From: Desmonostoc geniculatum HA4340-LM1
GTDB taxonomy: Bacteria; Cyanobacteriota; Cyanobacteriia; Cyanobacteriales; Nostocaceae
Assembly: GCA_019359545.1 (NCBI GenBank)
Contig: JAHHHB010000010.1
Span: 62,001-126,000 of the forward strand
Reading direction: 5' to 3'
DNA length: 64,000 nt
The notes below the pieces were generated by a model. The model ran no database searches, was not told the origin of the DNA, and saw only the letters and a program-made list of their open reading frames with translations. The position numbers and the translations under genes were made by a program. Within the stretch, counting starts at the first letter, position 1, and every line of letters starts with the position of its first letter. This document shows, piece after piece, positions 27,788 to 38,227 of the stretch.

Positions 27788-28342
27788 ATGTCTGAAACGC
27801 AAACTTTGTTACGAAATTTTGGTCATGTATATGACAATCCCGTACTCTTGGATCACAGCGTAACTGCCCCAGTTACCGAAGGATTCAACGTTGTATTAGC
27901 TAGTTTCCAGGCACTTTACTTGCAGTACCAAAAACATCATTTTGTAGTTGAAGGTGCAGAATTTTACTCTCTGCATGAGTTTTTTAACGAAAGCTACAAA
28001 GAAGTACAAGACCACATCCATGAAATTGGAGAGCGTTTGGATGGGCTGGGTGGTGTGCCAGTTGCAACTTTCAGCAAACTAGCAGAATTAACCTGTTTTG
28101 AACAAGAATCCGAAGGCGTATATTCCGCCCGCCAAATGGTAGAAAATGACCTAGCTGCCGAACAAGCAATCATTGGCGTAATTCGTCGCCAAGCTGCTCA
28201 GGCAGAGAGTCTAGGCGATCGGGGCACACGCTATCTCTACGAAAAGATTTTGTTAAAAACTGAGGAACGTGCTTATCATTTGTCTCACTTCCTTGCCAAA
28301 GACAGCTTAACCTTAGGGTTTGTCCAAGCTGCTCAAAGCTAA
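27788..28342 (+). CDS. dps: Dps-family protein with His-type ferroxidase centre
   Basis: 184 residues. Ferritin-like Dps proteins form 12-subunit cages that oxidise and store iron with hydrogen peroxide. Aligned to E. coli Dps, the ferroxidase ligands are His51, His63 and Glu82; the usual Asp67 is Asn67, and the usual Asp78 is His78 (DHIHEIGER). This His-rich site matches what has been reported for Nostoc punctiforme NpDps4, not the classical centre. AGGAG precedes the ATG. A strong terminator (28416-28458) follows. Confidence 0.9.
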   Translation: MSETQTLLRNFGHVYDNPVLLDHSVTAPVTEGFNVVLASFQALYLQYQKHHFVVEGAEFYSLHEFFNESYKEVQDHIHEIGERLDGLGGVPVATFSKLAELTCFEQESEGVYSARQMVENDLAAEQAIIGVIRRQAAQAESLGDRGTRYLYEKILLKTEERAYHLSHFLAKDSLTLGFVQAAQS

Positions 28343-28415
28343 AACTCTCATAATCTAGATTTTTCTACCTAGACCAAAAGAAAAAGTCTGTCGCATTAAC
28401 TCTTAAAATATTATA

Positions 28416-28458
28416 AAAAATGGCAGAGACTAGTATATTTATACTCTCTGCCATTTTT
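28416..28458 (+). terminator. terminator after dps
   Basis: AAAAATGGCAGAGA (28416-28429) pairs perfectly with TCTCTGCCATTTTT (28445-28458): a 14-bp stem whose 3' arm ends in a T-run. It is a Rho-independent terminator about 75 bases after the dps stop. Confidence 0.85.
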
Positions 28459-28928
28459 AATCTAAGTCAACATATTTACATCATATTTAACATTGAAAAT
28501 AATTAGCAATTAGTTAGCTAATATATATTTTGATCTCAGTAATCTATTTGTCTTAAATAAACAGACATATATCTGCCGTAGAAAATCAGCATTTCTTGAA
28601 AATTATCATCAAATTAAATAAAAAATATTTCCAAGAGAGAGAAAAAATTGAGCATCATAATTAAATAAAATTAGAAATACAAAATAATGAAGGAGATAAG
28701 GGAGTGGGGAGTGTGGGGAGTGTGGGGAGTGTGGGGAGATGGGGGGAGAAAGAGAATTTATACTTCCCACACCTCCTACACCTCCCACACCCTCAATGCC
28801 CCAATCCCCAATCCCCAATCTCCATTTCCCCCTATCAAGTTAGAAAACTTAATAATAAAAAGCACGATCGCGGGTAAACACCCTTAAAATAATCAGGATT
28901 TATATTCTCGTACTCCAAGGCAACTACT
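28459..28928. other. intergenic region before carB
   Basis: AT-rich DNA to 28690, then a GTGGGGA repeat tract (28700-28748) with a matching CCCACAC tract (28765-28800), then GGGGATT-type units. The carB promoter must lie in the final 100 bases; no consensus site was recognised. Confidence 0.5.
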
Positions 28929-31900
28929 ATGCCCCGCCGTGATGACCTCCGGAAGATTCTACTATTAGGCTCTGGTCCAATTGTGATCGGACAAGCCTGT
29001 GAGTTTGACTACTCTGGCACTCAAGCCTGCAAAGCGCTGCGAGAAGAAGGCTATGAAGTGGTGTTGGTCAACTCTAACCCTGCAACGATTATGACCGACC
29101 CGGAAACGGCCGATCGCACTTACATTGAGCCGCTGACTCCGGAATTAGTCGAAAAAGCGATCGCCAAAGAACGCCCTGATGCTCTACTCCCAACGATGGG
29201 AGGACAAACCGCCCTCAATCTCGCTGTTGCTTTAGCCAAAAATGGCGCATTGGAAAAGTACGGTGTTGAGTTAATCGGCGCTAAACTACCAGCCATCGAA
29301 AAAGCCGAAGACAGAAAACTTTTTGGTGAAGCAATGGCAAGGATTGGGGTAGCTGTGTGTCCCAGCGGCACAGCCGAATCCTTAGAAGAAGCAAAAGCCA
29401 TCGCTCGCCAAATTGGCACTTATCCCCTAATTATTCGTCCTGCCTTCACAATGGGTGGAAGTGGCGGTGGTATTGCCTATAACCAAGAAGAATTTGAAGA
29501 AATGGCACAGGTGGGTATAGATGCCAGCCCTGTTTCCCAAATTCTCATTGACCAGTCTTTACTCGGCTGGAAAGAATACGAGCTCGAAGTTATGCGTGAC
29601 TTGGCAGATAACGTGGTGATTATCTGCTCCATTGAAAACCTTGACCCTATGGGCATCCACACTGGAGACTCCATTACCGTCGCTCCCGCGCAAACCCTCA
29701 CTGATAAAGAATATCAAAGGCTGCGGGATATGGCAATTAAAATCATCCGCGAGATAGGTGTGGAAACAGGCGGTTCTAATATTCAATTTGCCGTTAATCC
29801 TGTCACTGGGGATGTGGTGGTGATTGAAATGAATCCCCGTGTTTCCCGGAGTTCGGCTTTAGCTTCTAAAGCTACAGGTTTCCCCATCGCCAAAATTGCA
29901 GCAAAGCTAGCAGTGGGCTACACCCTGGATGAAATTCAAAATGACATCACCAAGAAAACTCCGGCGTCCTTTGAACCGACAATTGACTACGTAGTTACAA
30001 AAATCCCCCGCTTCGCCTTTGAAAAGTTCCCCGGTTCCGAACCAGTGCTGACAACCCAAATGAAGTCAGTGGGAGAAGCAATGGCAATTGGGCGGACTTT
30101 CAACGAATCCTTCCAAAAGGCGCTGCGTTCTCTGGAAACCGGACGTGCCGGCTGGGGTTGCGACAAAGCCGAAAAATTACCCAGTGGCGAACAAATTCGT
30201 GCCCTGCTACGGACACCAAATCCCGATCGCATTTTTGCTGTACGTCATGCCTTACAGCTAGGAATCAGTGCCGAAGAAATCTATGAACTCACTGGTATTG
30301 ACCCGTGGTTCCTGGATAAAATGCAGCAAATTCTCGATGTGGAGAAATTCCTCAAGCGCACATCCTTAAAGGAATTGACAAAAGAGCAACTTTATGAAGT
30401 GAAAAGGAATGGATTTAGCGATCGCCAGATTGCCTATGCCACCAAAACCACTGAAGATGAAGTCCGCGCCTATCGCAAACAACTAGAAGTCATCCCAGTT
30501 TACAAAACTGTAGACACCTGTGCAGCGGAGTTTGAAGCGTTTACTCCTTACTACTATTCTACCTACGAAGAAGAAACAGAAGTTTTACCAGCAACCAAGC
30601 CCAAAGTCATGATTTTGGGTGGTGGCCCTAACCGCATTGGCCAGGGAATTGAGTTTGACTATTGTTGTTGTCACGCCGCCTATGCTTTGAAAGGAGCAGG
30701 GTACGAGACGATTATGGTCAACTCCAACCCAGAGACGGTTTCCACAGATTATGATACCAGCGATCGCCTTTACTTCGAGCCTTTAACAAAAGAAGATGTC
30801 CTGAATATCATCGAAACTGAAAATCCTGTAGGCATAATCATCCAGTTTGGCGGACAAACACCTCTGAAGTTGGCTATTCCCCTCCAAGAATATTTGCAGG
30901 GATTAGGGACTGGGGACTGGGGAGTGGGGAGTGGGGAGAGTTCCCAATCCCCACTCCCCAAGATTTGGGGTACATCGCCAGATTCCATCGACATGGCAGA
31001 AAACCGAGAGCGATTTGAGAAGATTCTCAAGGAATTGAATATTGCTCAACCACCCAATGGTATTGCTCGGAGTTACGAAGATGCGCTAATTGTCGCCAAA
31101 CGTATTGGCTATCCGGTGGTGGTGCGTCCCAGCTATGTTTTAGGGGGGCGGGCGATGGAAATCGTCTATTCTGATGCTGAGTTAGAACGCTACATGACCT
31201 TCGCGGTACAGGTAGAACCAGACCATCCAATTTTAATTGATAAGTTTTTAGAAAATGCCATTGAAGTCGATGTTGATGCGATCGCCGATCGTACAGGACG
31301 GGTAGTGATTGGTGGTATCATGGAACACATAGAGCAAGCTGGAATTCACTCAGGAGACTCCGCTTGTTCCTTACCTTCGATTTCTTTGCCACCAGCAGTT
31401 CTCAATCAAATTCGTACATGGACAGTGCAACTAGCCCAAGCCCTGTCAGTCATAGGGTTAATGAATATTCAGTTTGCCGTCGTTGGCGCAAGCGGGTATT
31501 CTCCCCAAGTTTACATTTTAGAAGCCAACCCCCGCGCCTCCCGCACGGTGCCGTTTGTTTCTAAAGCAACGGGTGTCCAGTTAGCCAAACTAGCATCCTT
31601 AATTATGTCAGGTAAAACCTTAGAGGAGCTACACTTCACCGAGGAAGTCATCCCAACCCACATTGCCGTCAAAGAAGCGGTATTACCCTTTAATAAATTC
31701 CCTGGAACTGATACAATATTAGGACCAGAAATGCGCTCCACTGGTGAGGTGATGGGGATTGACAGCGACTTTGGACGAGCCTTTGCCAAAGCCGAAATAG
31801 GCGCAGGTGAGCGTTTACCCTTAACGGGAACCGTCTTTGTATCAATGAGCGATCGCGATAAAACAGCTGCTGCGATCGTGGTAAAGGAATTTATCGATTT

Positions 31901-32231
31901 GGGCTTTACCGTGATGGCCACACTTGGTACACGCCGGGTTCTTCTCGAACAGGGGTTAAAAGTTGAATTAGTGCTTAAACTCCATGAAGGGCGACCCCAC
32001 GTCCTAGATGCAATCAAAAACCAGAAAATCCAACTGATTATCAACACACCCTCAGGGGAAGAAGCCCAGACCGATGCGAGGTTAATCCGCCGCACAGCCT
32101 TAGCTTACAAGATTCCCATTATAACTACCATCGCTGGTGCAAAAGCCACCGTCGCTGCCATCCGTTCCTTACAAAATACGACCTTGGATGTAAAAGTCAT
32201 CCAAGATTACTGCAAGATTGTGAGGGAGTAG
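28929..32231 (+). CDS. carB: carbamoyl-phosphate synthase large chain
   Basis: Makes carbamoyl phosphate from bicarbonate, glutamine-derived ammonia and two ATP, feeding arginine and pyrimidine synthesis. 1100 residues: two ATP-grasp halves (1-400 and 555-960, each opening with a LGSGP/LGGGP..IGQ motif) and a C-terminal allosteric MGS domain. The protein is about 25 residues longer than E. coli CarB (1073). Much of the excess is a Gly/Ser-rich stretch at about residues 658-678 encoded by GGGGACT/GGGGAGT heptamers, placed before the conserved WGTSPDSID. The small chain carA is not in the window. Confidence 0.98.
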   Translation: MPRRDDLRKILLLGSGPIVIGQACEFDYSGTQACKALREEGYEVVLVNSNPATIMTDPETADRTYIEPLTPELVEKAIAKERPDALLPTMGGQTALNLAVALAKNGALEKYGVELIGAKLPAIEKAEDRKLFGEAMARIGVAVCPSGTAESLEEAKAIARQIGTYPLIIRPAFTMGGSGGGIAYNQEEFEEMAQVGIDASPVSQILIDQSLLGWKEYELEVMRDLADNVVIICSIENLDPMGIHTGDSITVAPAQTLTDKEYQRLRDMAIKIIREIGVETGGSNIQFAVNPVTGDVVVIEMNPRVSRSSALASKATGFPIAKIAAKLAVGYTLDEIQNDITKKTPASFEPTIDYVVTKIPRFAFEKFPGSEPVLTTQMKSVGEAMAIGRTFNESFQKALRSLETGRAGWGCDKAEKLPSGEQIRALLRTPNPDRIFAVRHALQLGISAEEIYELTGIDPWFLDKMQQILDVEKFLKRTSLKELTKEQLYEVKRNGFSDRQIAYATKTTEDEVRAYRKQLEVIPVYKTVDTCAAEFEAFTPYYYSTYEEETEVLPATKPKVMILGGGPNRIGQGIEFDYCCCHAAYALKGAGYETIMVNSNPETVSTDYDTSDRLYFEPLTKEDVLNIIETENPVGIIIQFGGQTPLKLAIPLQEYLQGLGTGDWGVGSGESSQSPLPKIWGTSPDSIDMAENRERFEKILKELNIAQPPNGIARSYEDALIVAKRIGYPVVVRPSYVLGGRAMEIVYSDAELERYMTFAVQVEPDHPILIDKFLENAIEVDVDAIADRTGRVVIGGIMEHIEQAGIHSGDSACSLPSISLPPAVLNQIRTWTVQLAQALSVIGLMNIQFAVVGASGYSPQVYILEANPRASRTVPFVSKATGVQLAKLASLIMSGKTLEELHFTEEVIPTHIAVKEAVLPFNKFPGTDTILGPEMRSTGEVMGIDSDFGRAFAKAEIGAGERLPLTGTVFVSMSDRDKTAAAIVVKEFIDLGFTVMATLGTRRVLLEQGLKVELVLKLHEGRPHVLDAIKNQKIQLIINTPSGEEAQTDARLIRRTALAYKIPIITTIAGAKATVAAIRSLQNTTLDVKVIQDYCKIVRE
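30904..30960. repeat. in-frame heptamer repeat inside carB
   Basis: Five GGGGACT/GGGGAGT-type units followed by the complementary CCCAATCCCCACTCCCC, so the stretch can also fold as a hairpin. It is 57 bases long and codes for about 19 residues without breaking the frame. Confidence 0.75.
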
Positions 32232-32445
32232 GGAGTGGGGAGTGAGGAGGTGAGGGAGATGAGGGGGATGAGGGGGATGAGGGGGATGAGGGGGCAGGGG
32301 AGATGGGGAGCAGGGGAGCAGTAAGTTTTTCCCCTCTGCCCCTCTGCCCCTCTGCCTCTTGTGCCCAATGCCCCATGCCCAATGCCCAATGCCCAATGCC
32401 CAATGCCCAATGCCCACTCCCCATTCCCCACTCCCCAAAAATTAA
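32225..32445. repeat. G-rich heptamer/octamer tracts after carB
   Basis: GGGAGTG, GATGAGGGG (four copies, 32257-32292), a CCCCTCTG tract and about seven CCCAATG copies (32364-32412). Open frames across it are repeat translations. The pattern is an inverted relative of 18998-19137. Confidence 0.85.
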
Positions 32446-32855
32446 ACAATTGTTATAAGAGAATGACTATAGTTATCATTGAGATATTTTAACAAATATG
32501 AGGAAGTTTTTTTGAGTCGCATAAGTTGTGAAATCTGCTTTTAGACGCGCTTGAAAGGAAAAATACTATCCCATTAACTGGAACAACCAGGAAATTTCTC
32601 CAGGTATATAGCCAAAACCTTCTCATAAAGGTTACAATTATTAATATTAATCCAATAGAAGAATGTTTAAGAAATTACCTTTTATCTAACTGTAGATACT
32701 TGTGGAAAGCAGGAAATAACTGTAACTTTTAGCAGTTAAGAAGCTCAATTTTGATTATTTATGAGCAGCCGAATTTATCGGGCGCGTAAGTTGCAAACCA
32801 TAGAATGGGTTCCCAGCCTGACTGGGTAGCACCCATACAGAGCATCTATCCCTTA
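32446..32855. other. sigma-factor upstream region
   Basis: About 410 bases of AT-rich DNA with no gene, likely holding the sigma-factor promoter(s). No consensus site could be fixed. Confidence 0.4.
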
Positions 32856-33854
32856 ATGACCCTACCGTCAAACCCATCATTATCAAAGAGTAGCGCCATG
32901 AAGACCGCTCAGACAGCCACAGACCTCGTGCGGACTTACCTGCGTGAGATTGGCCGTGTGCCACTCTTAACCCACGAGGAAGAGATTTCCTATGGTAAGC
33001 AGGTGCAACGTTCAACGGCCTTGCACGAATCGCGGGAAAATCTTGCCACCCAGTTAGGTCGCCAACCAACTCTCGAAGAGTGGGCAAAAGCGACAAAATT
33101 AGAACCAGCAGAGTTGAACGAAGCGATCGCCGATGGTGAAATTGCCAAGCGCAAAATGGTAGAAGCCAATTTGCGCCTAGTGGTTTCCGTTGCCAAAAAA
33201 TACATCAAGCGCAACGTCGATTTACTGGACTTGATCCAAGAAGGTAGTATCGGAATGCAACGCGGCGTGGAAAAGTTTGACCCCACGAAAGGCTACAGGT
33301 TTTCTACCTATGCCTATTGGTGGATTCGCCAAGCGATTACCCGTGCCATAGCCGAAAAGGCTCGTACCATTCGGCTGCCTATCCACATAACCGAAAAATT
33401 AAATAAAATTAAAAAAGCACAGCGGCAATTGTCTCAAAAATTGGGACGCGCTCCCACAGCTGGTGAGCTAGCCGAAGAATTGGAATTGACACCAAAGCAA
33501 GTGCGAGAGTATTTGGAAAAGGCGCGTTTGCCTCTTTCTTTAGATTTGCGCTTGGGTGATAACTACGACACCGAACTTGGAGAAATGCTGGAAGATCCAG
33601 GAGCTTCTCCAGAAGAGTTTGTGATGCAATCTTCCCTATCTTATGACTTGGAGCGCCTGATGGGTGACCTGACGCCACAACAGAGGGAAGTAATCACGCT
33701 CCGTTTTGGTTTAACTGACGGGCAAGCGCTGACTCTGGCAAGAATCGGTGAAATTCTCAACATTAGTCGGGAACGAGTCCGGCAAATCGAGCGGGAAGCC
33801 TTAACAAAACTTCGCAAGTCTAAAGCCAACATGGATGAATATTTGGCAAGTTAG
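32856..33854 (+). CDS. sigD: group 2 RNA polymerase sigma factor, SigD-like
   Basis: A sigma-70 family factor of about 332 residues. Region 1.2 ([21 protein letters not shown]), region 2 ([13 protein letters not shown], then YWWIRQAI), region 3 and region 4 with the [12 protein letters not shown] helix-turn-helix are complete; the acidic region 1.1 of primary sigma factors is absent, as in group 2. It directs RNA polymerase to stress or light-responsive promoters. Three in-frame starts are possible: 32805, 32856 and 32898 (the last has an AAAGAG 8 bases upstream). The name SigD rests on neighbourhood (carB before, nblB-like after) and is tentative. Confidence 0.88.
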   Translation: MTLPSNPSLSKSSAMKTAQTATDLVRTYLREIGRVPLLTHEEEISYGKQVQRSTALHESRENLATQLGRQPTLEEWAKATKLEPAELNEAIADGEIAKRKMVEANLRLVVSVAKKYIKRNVDLLDLIQEGSIGMQRGVEKFDPTKGYRFSTYAYWWIRQAITRAIAEKARTIRLPIHITEKLNKIKKAQRQLSQKLGRAPTAGELAEELELTPKQVREYLEKARLPLSLDLRLGDNYDTELGEMLEDPGASPEEFVMQSSLSYDLERLMGDLTPQQREVITLRFGLTDGQALTLARIGEILNISRERVRQIEREALTKLRKSKANMDEYLAS

Positions 33855-34110
33855 TCATTTGTCATTTGTCCTTTGTCATTCGTGCTTTGTCCAGAGTTTA
33901 ATGACTAATGACTAATGACTAATGACTACTGACCAATTGGTGAGAAAATACGCTGCTCTTGGTACGGTTAGACCCACTTTCATCAGCAAGCTAGCCTGTT
34001 ACATTATTTTACAGGAAGACCAAATAGCCCGCTAAGCCAAATCCCAAAAAGGCATTTAGTCTCCAAATCACGAATACCTAAGCTAGAAATGGTAGTCAAG
34101 GAGATAAAAA
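33855..34110. repeat. TTTGTCA/TAATGAC repeats and DUF760 promoter region
   Basis: Tandem TTTGTCA and TGACTAA units at 33855-33935; the remainder precedes the DUF760 gene, whose AAGGAGA ribosome site is at about 34098. Confidence 0.55.
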
Positions 34111-34455
34111 ATGAGTAATCCATCCAATCGCGTCTCAGAATTTTTCAATGGTGAATCAGAAACTAGCGATTTGCTATGGCAGTACGTTAAATCTTTGAGT
34201 CCTGAGACAGTTACCCGACTATCTAAACCCACTTCTGCCGAAGTTTTTCAAGTGATGGAACGTAACATTACAGGATTGTTGGGAAACTTGCCTTCAGAAC
34301 ACTTTGGCGTTACTGTAACCACCAGTAGGGAAAGTCTCGGTCGGCTTTTGGCTTCTGCGATGATTAGCGGTTATTTCTTGCGTAACGCTGAGCAAAGAAT
34401 GAATTTTGAAATCGCTCTACAAGGAACTGAAACCAACAATAGTGAAATTGACTAA
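34111..34455 (+). CDS. DUF760 protein
   Basis: 114 residues with the DUF760 pattern: LLWQYVKSLSPETVTRLSKP, then EVFQVMERNITGLLGNLP and a final RLLASAMISGYFLRNAEQR. This family occurs in cyanobacteria and chloroplasts; its function is not established. The protein is soluble and helical. An AAGGAGA site precedes the ATG. It is followed by more than 600 bases of non-coding DNA. Confidence 0.85.
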   Translation: MSNPSNRVSEFFNGESETSDLLWQYVKSLSPETVTRLSKPTSAEVFQVMERNITGLLGNLPSEHFGVTVTTSRESLGRLLASAMISGYFLRNAEQRMNFEIALQGTETNNSEID

Positions 34456-34935
34456 AAATGTTAGAGCAGAATTTAGAATTCAGAATTCAGAATTCAGAAT
34501 TCAGAATTTAGAAGTAAGAATGGGCTACGCCCCGCTGCACTAACAGAAGTAAAATAGGTTTTACACTGGGGTTTGAGACGAATGCTTGTGTAATTTTCCC
34601 TACTTAAAACGTGCTGTAAAAATTAGGAAATTCAATATTGTTGGGCTGAAGCTACTCACAATTATGGCTGCACCAGTAGTAAAATAGGCATCTACGAAAT
34701 CCTTGTACAAAATTTCCAATCATGCATAACGTCAATATTTGACAATATCCAAGATACAAGCGAATTTGGATTGAAATTGATACCCAAAGAGTGCAGAGTA
34801 AGGCAGAATTTTTTAATTTGTTTTTCTCTAAAGCTACATAATTTGGGAATTAGTGAAACCAGAGGCATATTTTTAAATGAATAATAAAAACGGGTGGATA
34901 AACAAACAGCGATAGACAATATTCGCAATAAATAC
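34456..34935. other. non-coding region between DUF760 and mutT
   Basis: TCAGAAT tandem repeats (34471-34510), then a dispersed repeat GGGCTACGCCCCGCTGCACT (34522-34546), then AT-rich DNA. A minus-strand frame of 117 codons exists (34692-35045) but reads through repeat and terminator sequence and is not a gene. An orphan terminator ends the region. Confidence 0.55.
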
Positions 34936-34975
34936 AAACTCGGCAGGGTTAAAAGCAGTCTGCCGAGTTTTGTTA
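34936..34975 (+). terminator. orphan Rho-independent terminator
   Basis: AAACTCGGCAG (34936-34946) pairs perfectly with CTGCCGAGTTT (34960-34970), followed by TGTTAT. It lies 480 bases after the DUF760 stop, so it may end a long 3' UTR or an unannotated small RNA. Confidence 0.65.
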
Positions 34976-35070
34976 TAGGGAATGGGGCATTGGGAATGCT
35001 GTAAAATTTATTTTCCCCCATCTCTCCCATGTCCCTACTCCCCACTCCCTACTCCCCATTCCCATAAACC

Positions 35071-35505
35071 ATGAGTCAAACCAGTTCTTTCCCACCGCAT
35101 AAAATCATTGGCGTTGCCGTAATTTGGAATGACCAAAAGCAAATTTTAATCGATCGCCGTCGTCCAGAAGGAGTGATGGGTGGTTTGTGGGAATTTCCTG
35201 GTGGCAAAATTGAGCCTGGTGAAACTATCCAAGAGTGTATTCAACGAGAAATAAAAGAAGAATTGGGAATAGCGATCGAAGTCGGAGAGCATCTAATCAC
35301 TATTGACCACACCTATACAGACTTGCGGGTTACCTTGACAGTACATCACTGCCGCCACGTTACAGGTGTTCCCCAGCCTTTGGAGTGCGATGAAATTCGC
35401 TGGGTAAGCTTGGAAGAACTTGAACAGTTTACTTTTCCGAAAGCAAATATTCAAATTATTGCTGCCCTGAAGCAGAGTAAAGAGACAAAAGATTTTACTA
35501 TTTAA
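35071..35505 (+). CDS. mutT: 8-oxo-dGTP diphosphatase MutT
   Basis: 144 residues. Hydrolyses 8-oxo-dGTP to prevent A:T to C:G mutations. The MutT-specific start VAVIWNDQKQILIDRR, then GLWEFPGGKIEPGE and a complete Nudix box (G45, E51, R59-E60, E63-E64, G66) fit the MutT subfamily better than the other two NUDIX proteins of the window. It is preceded by a terminator, so it is transcribed from its own promoter. Confidence 0.9.
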   Translation: MSQTSSFPPHKIIGVAVIWNDQKQILIDRRRPEGVMGGLWEFPGGKIEPGETIQECIQREIKEELGIAIEVGEHLITIDHTYTDLRVTLTVHHCRHVTGVPQPLECDEIRWVSLEELEQFTFPKANIQIIAALKQSKETKDFTI

Positions 35506-35606
35506 AATTTTCTTAATGAAATATTATACACAAAATTACCATTGACTATGTAACATATGTATTACATAGTTATTACACGTTTGGACATACAAGAGGTAGG
35601 TGACAA

Positions 35607-36722
35607 ATGACTACAATTTACGGTACTTCTTTGAATGATAATGGCATTACCCGTCCAAAACTAATTGGTACTGGAGCAGCGGACATTATCTACGGCTATG
35701 CAGGCAATGATGTGATTGAGGGTAGAGGCGGCAACGATATCATCTACGGAGATTCTGGCAAGGATACCATTGATGGTGGTACTGGCAATGACATCATTGA
35801 TGGTGGTACTGAAGATGATAGGCTTTTTGGTAATGATGGTAACGATACCATCTTGGGACGTAGCGGCAATGACTTTTTGATTGGTGGTAACGGTAATGAT
35901 GCAATCTTCGGTGAAGCTGGTAATGATACACTTTGGGGAGGTTCAGGCATTGACTCGCTATATGGTGGAACCGAGAATGACACTTACATATTGCTTGAAG
36001 ATGCCAGTGATACCATTATTGAATATGCCAACCAAGGTATTGACACTGTAAGATCATACTTAAGCTACACTCTAGCGGCTAACTTAGAAAATTTAGAGTT
36101 GGTGAACTATCGCACGGCAATAATTGGAAATGGTAACGAATTAAATAACTCCATCACAGGCAATACTAACGCTAACCTTTTGACTGGTGGGGCTGGAAAT
36201 GACAATATTGTTGGTCGTGGCGGTGATGATTGGCTCGTGGGCGGCACGGGTAATGATGCCCTTTTTGGAGATGAAGTTTTCGGGGGTCTGTCTGCACCAG
36301 TAGGCAATGATTATCTAGAAGGTAATGATGGTAATGACATTCTCTATGGTGGTGGCGGTAATGACACATTAATTGGTGGTAATGGTAACGACTTCCTAGC
36401 TGGAACCACTGGTAGCGGCTCTACCACAGAAATTGATAGACTAATGGGAAATGCGGGTGCTGACACCTTTTCACTCGGTTACAACGGTTCTTTTACTGAA
36501 ATTCAATATCTTGGCTCTGGCTACGCTATCATTACCGATTTCAAGCATTTGGAAAACGACAAAATTCGTGTCGGTGGTAGCAGTAGTAACTACAGATTGC
36601 AGACGATATATTTGGTTGGTAACTCAGCGGCCGATACTGGCATTTATTATGGCAGTGATTTAATTGGTGTTGTGCAAGATACAACCAATGTTTCTATTGC
36701 CAGAGATTTTAAGTTTAGTTGA
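35607..36722 (+). CDS. RTX-like calcium-binding protein
   Basis: 371 residues. At least two blocks of the hemolysin-type nonapeptide repeat GGxGxDxUx (residues about 25-125 and 190-270; for example [22 protein letters not shown]), which wrap into a calcium-binding parallel beta roll. There is no N-terminal signal peptide; proteins of this type usually leave by a type I secretion system that reads the C-terminus. AGAGGTAGGTG precedes the ATG. The surface or extracellular role is an inference. The next gene is separated by a perfect 19-bp hairpin. Confidence 0.88.
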   Translation: MTTIYGTSLNDNGITRPKLIGTGAADIIYGYAGNDVIEGRGGNDIIYGDSGKDTIDGGTGNDIIDGGTEDDRLFGNDGNDTILGRSGNDFLIGGNGNDAIFGEAGNDTLWGGSGIDSLYGGTENDTYILLEDASDTIIEYANQGIDTVRSYLSYTLAANLENLELVNYRTAIIGNGNELNNSITGNTNANLLTGGAGNDNIVGRGGDDWLVGGTGNDALFGDEVFGGLSAPVGNDYLEGNDGNDILYGGGGNDTLIGGNGNDFLAGTTGSGSTTEIDRLMGNAGADTFSLGYNGSFTEIQYLGSGYAIITDFKHLENDKIRVGGSSSNYRLQTIYLVGNSAADTGIYYGSDLIGVVQDTTNVSIARDFKFS

Positions 36723-36772
36723 TAGTTTTCTCTGCGCGTTCTGAAGCAAGAACAGAGTAGGCAGGATTGACG

Positions 36773-36814
36773 CTCCCACCACCATAATCGGAATACCGAT
36801 TATGGTGGTGGGAG
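36773..36814. terminator. perfect 19-bp hairpin after the RTX-like gene
   Basis: CTCCCACCACCATAATCGG (36773-36791), loop AATA, and its exact complement (36796-36814). There is no long T-run, so it may be a terminator of unusual type or a mobile palindrome. Confidence 0.5.
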
Positions 36815-36909
36815 ATGTAACAAGTAACAATCTATTAATTGCATCAGGTTGAGTCTCGCAATTTTCTACAATAATCGCAGAGACTTTGATAAATGGTATC
36901 AGTAAACAA

Positions 36910-37374
36910 ATGCCTAAAACCGTTGCCGACGTGATGAGCCGCGATCCGATTGTGGTTCGGGCAGAAACTCCACTCAAGGAAGCTATCCAAATTCTCGCAG
37001 AACGCCACATCAGCGGGCTACCTGTTGTGGATGATGGCGGTAATTTGGTGGGCATTATCTCAGAAACCGATTTGATGTGGCAAGAAACTGGTGTGACTCC
37101 ACCTGCATACATCATGTTTCTTGATAGCGTTATCTATTTGAAAAACCCTGCTACATACGAACGTGATTTGCATAAAGCATTAGGGCAAACCGTTGGGGAA
37201 GTGATGAGTAAAAACCCCATTAGTATTTCCCCTGATAAAACTTTAAGGGAAGCTGCTACAGTTATGCACGATCGCAGTGTTCATCGCTTGCCAGTACTTG
37301 ACAGCACGGGTCAAGTAATTGGTATCCTCACTCGTGGTGATATTATTCGGGCAATGGCAGCAAGTCAAGACTAG
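36910..37374 (+). CDS. protein with two CBS domains
   Basis: 154 residues, almost entirely a CBS pair (Bateman module): first CBS at about 3-60 (TVADVMSRDPIVVRAETPLKE), second at about 92-150 (TVGEVMSKNPISISPDKTLRE). Such modules bind adenosine nucleotides and sense energy state. The partner is unknown. The start at 36910 (MPKTVADV) is chosen over an upstream TTG at 36886. A TAGTCAT heptamer tract follows the stop. Confidence 0.88.
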   Translation: MPKTVADVMSRDPIVVRAETPLKEAIQILAERHISGLPVVDDGGNLVGIISETDLMWQETGVTPPAYIMFLDSVIYLKNPATYERDLHKALGQTVGEVMSKNPISISPDKTLREAATVMHDRSVHRLPVLDSTGQVIGILTRGDIIRAMAASQD

Positions 37375-37412
37375 TCATTAGTCATTAGTCATTAGTCATT
37401 AGTCATTAGTCA
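37372..37412. repeat. heptamer tandem repeat (TAGTCAT)
   Basis: Five to six tandem copies of TAGTCAT/TAGTCAT beginning at the CBS gene stop codon. Confidence 0.85.
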
Positions 37413-37466
37413 AGAGTTTTTGACCCTTGACTCTTTTTTATACGTTTGAAAATCAAGGATACTTAA

Positions 37467-38132
37467 ATGAGTATTACTCCAGAGTCTGTTAAGCAATTGC
37501 TTAGTTCTCAGGATTTGGGCGATCGCTTGCGTGCAGTAAATCAAATCCGTCAATTAGAACCAGCCGTCGGTTTTGAATTGATTCAAAGTGCCATTGCTGA
37601 TAGCAACTCCCGTGTCCGGTATTCAGCGGTGAGTCAAATGGATACACTCGGAAAACAGGATTTACAGTTATCTTTGGATATTCTACGCGATCGCTTGCTC
37701 AATGACTCGGAAATAGATGTACAAGCAGCAGCAGCAGATTGCTTGGGCGCTCTGAAGTTACATGAAGCTTTTGAAGATTTGGAGAAACTCTATCATACAA
37801 CCGATGAATGGCTAATACAATTTAGTATCATTGCTACGCTAGGTGAGTTAGGCGATCCACGAGCTTTTGAACTACTTAAACAGGCACTCTCTTCAGACAA
37901 TGAATTAGTCCAAACTGCGGCTATTAGTTCTTTGGGTGAGTTGGGCAATACACAAGCCATTCCCCTTTTAGCTCCTTTTGCTACCCATCCAGATTCGCAA
38001 ATCCGTTACAGACTCGTACAAGCCTTGATTCATTTGGGTAGTCCAGAAGCCAAATCTATATTAGAAACTCTGGTTAATGATGGTGTAGAAGCGATCGCTA
38101 CTGAAGCTAGAAAATATTTGCAATCAGCTTAA
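37467..38132 (+). CDS. nblB: HEAT-repeat protein, NblB-like
   Basis: 221 residues of HEAT/PBS-lyase-type helical repeats (about six units of 30 residues, for example DSNSRVRYSAVSQMDTLG, DNELVQTAAISSLGELG, HPDSQIRYRLVQALIHLG). The family includes CpcE/F phycobilin lyases and NblB, which is needed for phycobilisome breakdown during nutrient starvation. The opening MSITPESVKQLLSSQDLGDR fits NblB as I remember it, and nblB lies near carB and sigD in Anabaena PCC 7120. The symbol is therefore likely but not proven. AAGGA precedes the ATG. Confidence 0.75.
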   Translation: MSITPESVKQLLSSQDLGDRLRAVNQIRQLEPAVGFELIQSAIADSNSRVRYSAVSQMDTLGKQDLQLSLDILRDRLLNDSEIDVQAAAADCLGALKLHEAFEDLEKLYHTTDEWLIQFSIIATLGELGDPRAFELLKQALSSDNELVQTAAISSLGELGNTQAIPLLAPFATHPDSQIRYRLVQALIHLGSPEAKSILETLVNDGVEAIATEARKYLQSA

Positions 38133-38190
38133 GCTCATACCTTTGACAAGCTAACGATTAAAACAGCCCCTTTTGAAGTTTCCGTACTAC

Positions 38191-38227
38191 TAAAACCCTC
38201 TCCCATTGTGGAGGGGTTTTTATTTTT
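38191..38227 (+). terminator. terminator after nblB-like gene
   Basis: AAAACCCTCTCCCA-TTG-TGGAGGGGTTTTT forms an imperfect stem followed by TTTTTATTTTT. Typical Rho-independent form, 60 bases after the stop. Confidence 0.75.

Noticed and set aside
32169-32449. Minus-strand frames of 75-89 codons after carB
   Set aside because: Repeat translations of CCCAATG and GATGAGGGG tracts with no domain.
34692-35045. 117-codon minus-strand frame between DUF760 and mutT
   Set aside because: It crosses an obvious terminator hairpin and repeat DNA and has no recognisable domain.
35744-36369. Minus-strand Pro/Ser- or His-rich frames opposite the RTX gene
   Set aside because: They mirror the GGxGxD repeat on the opposite strand.
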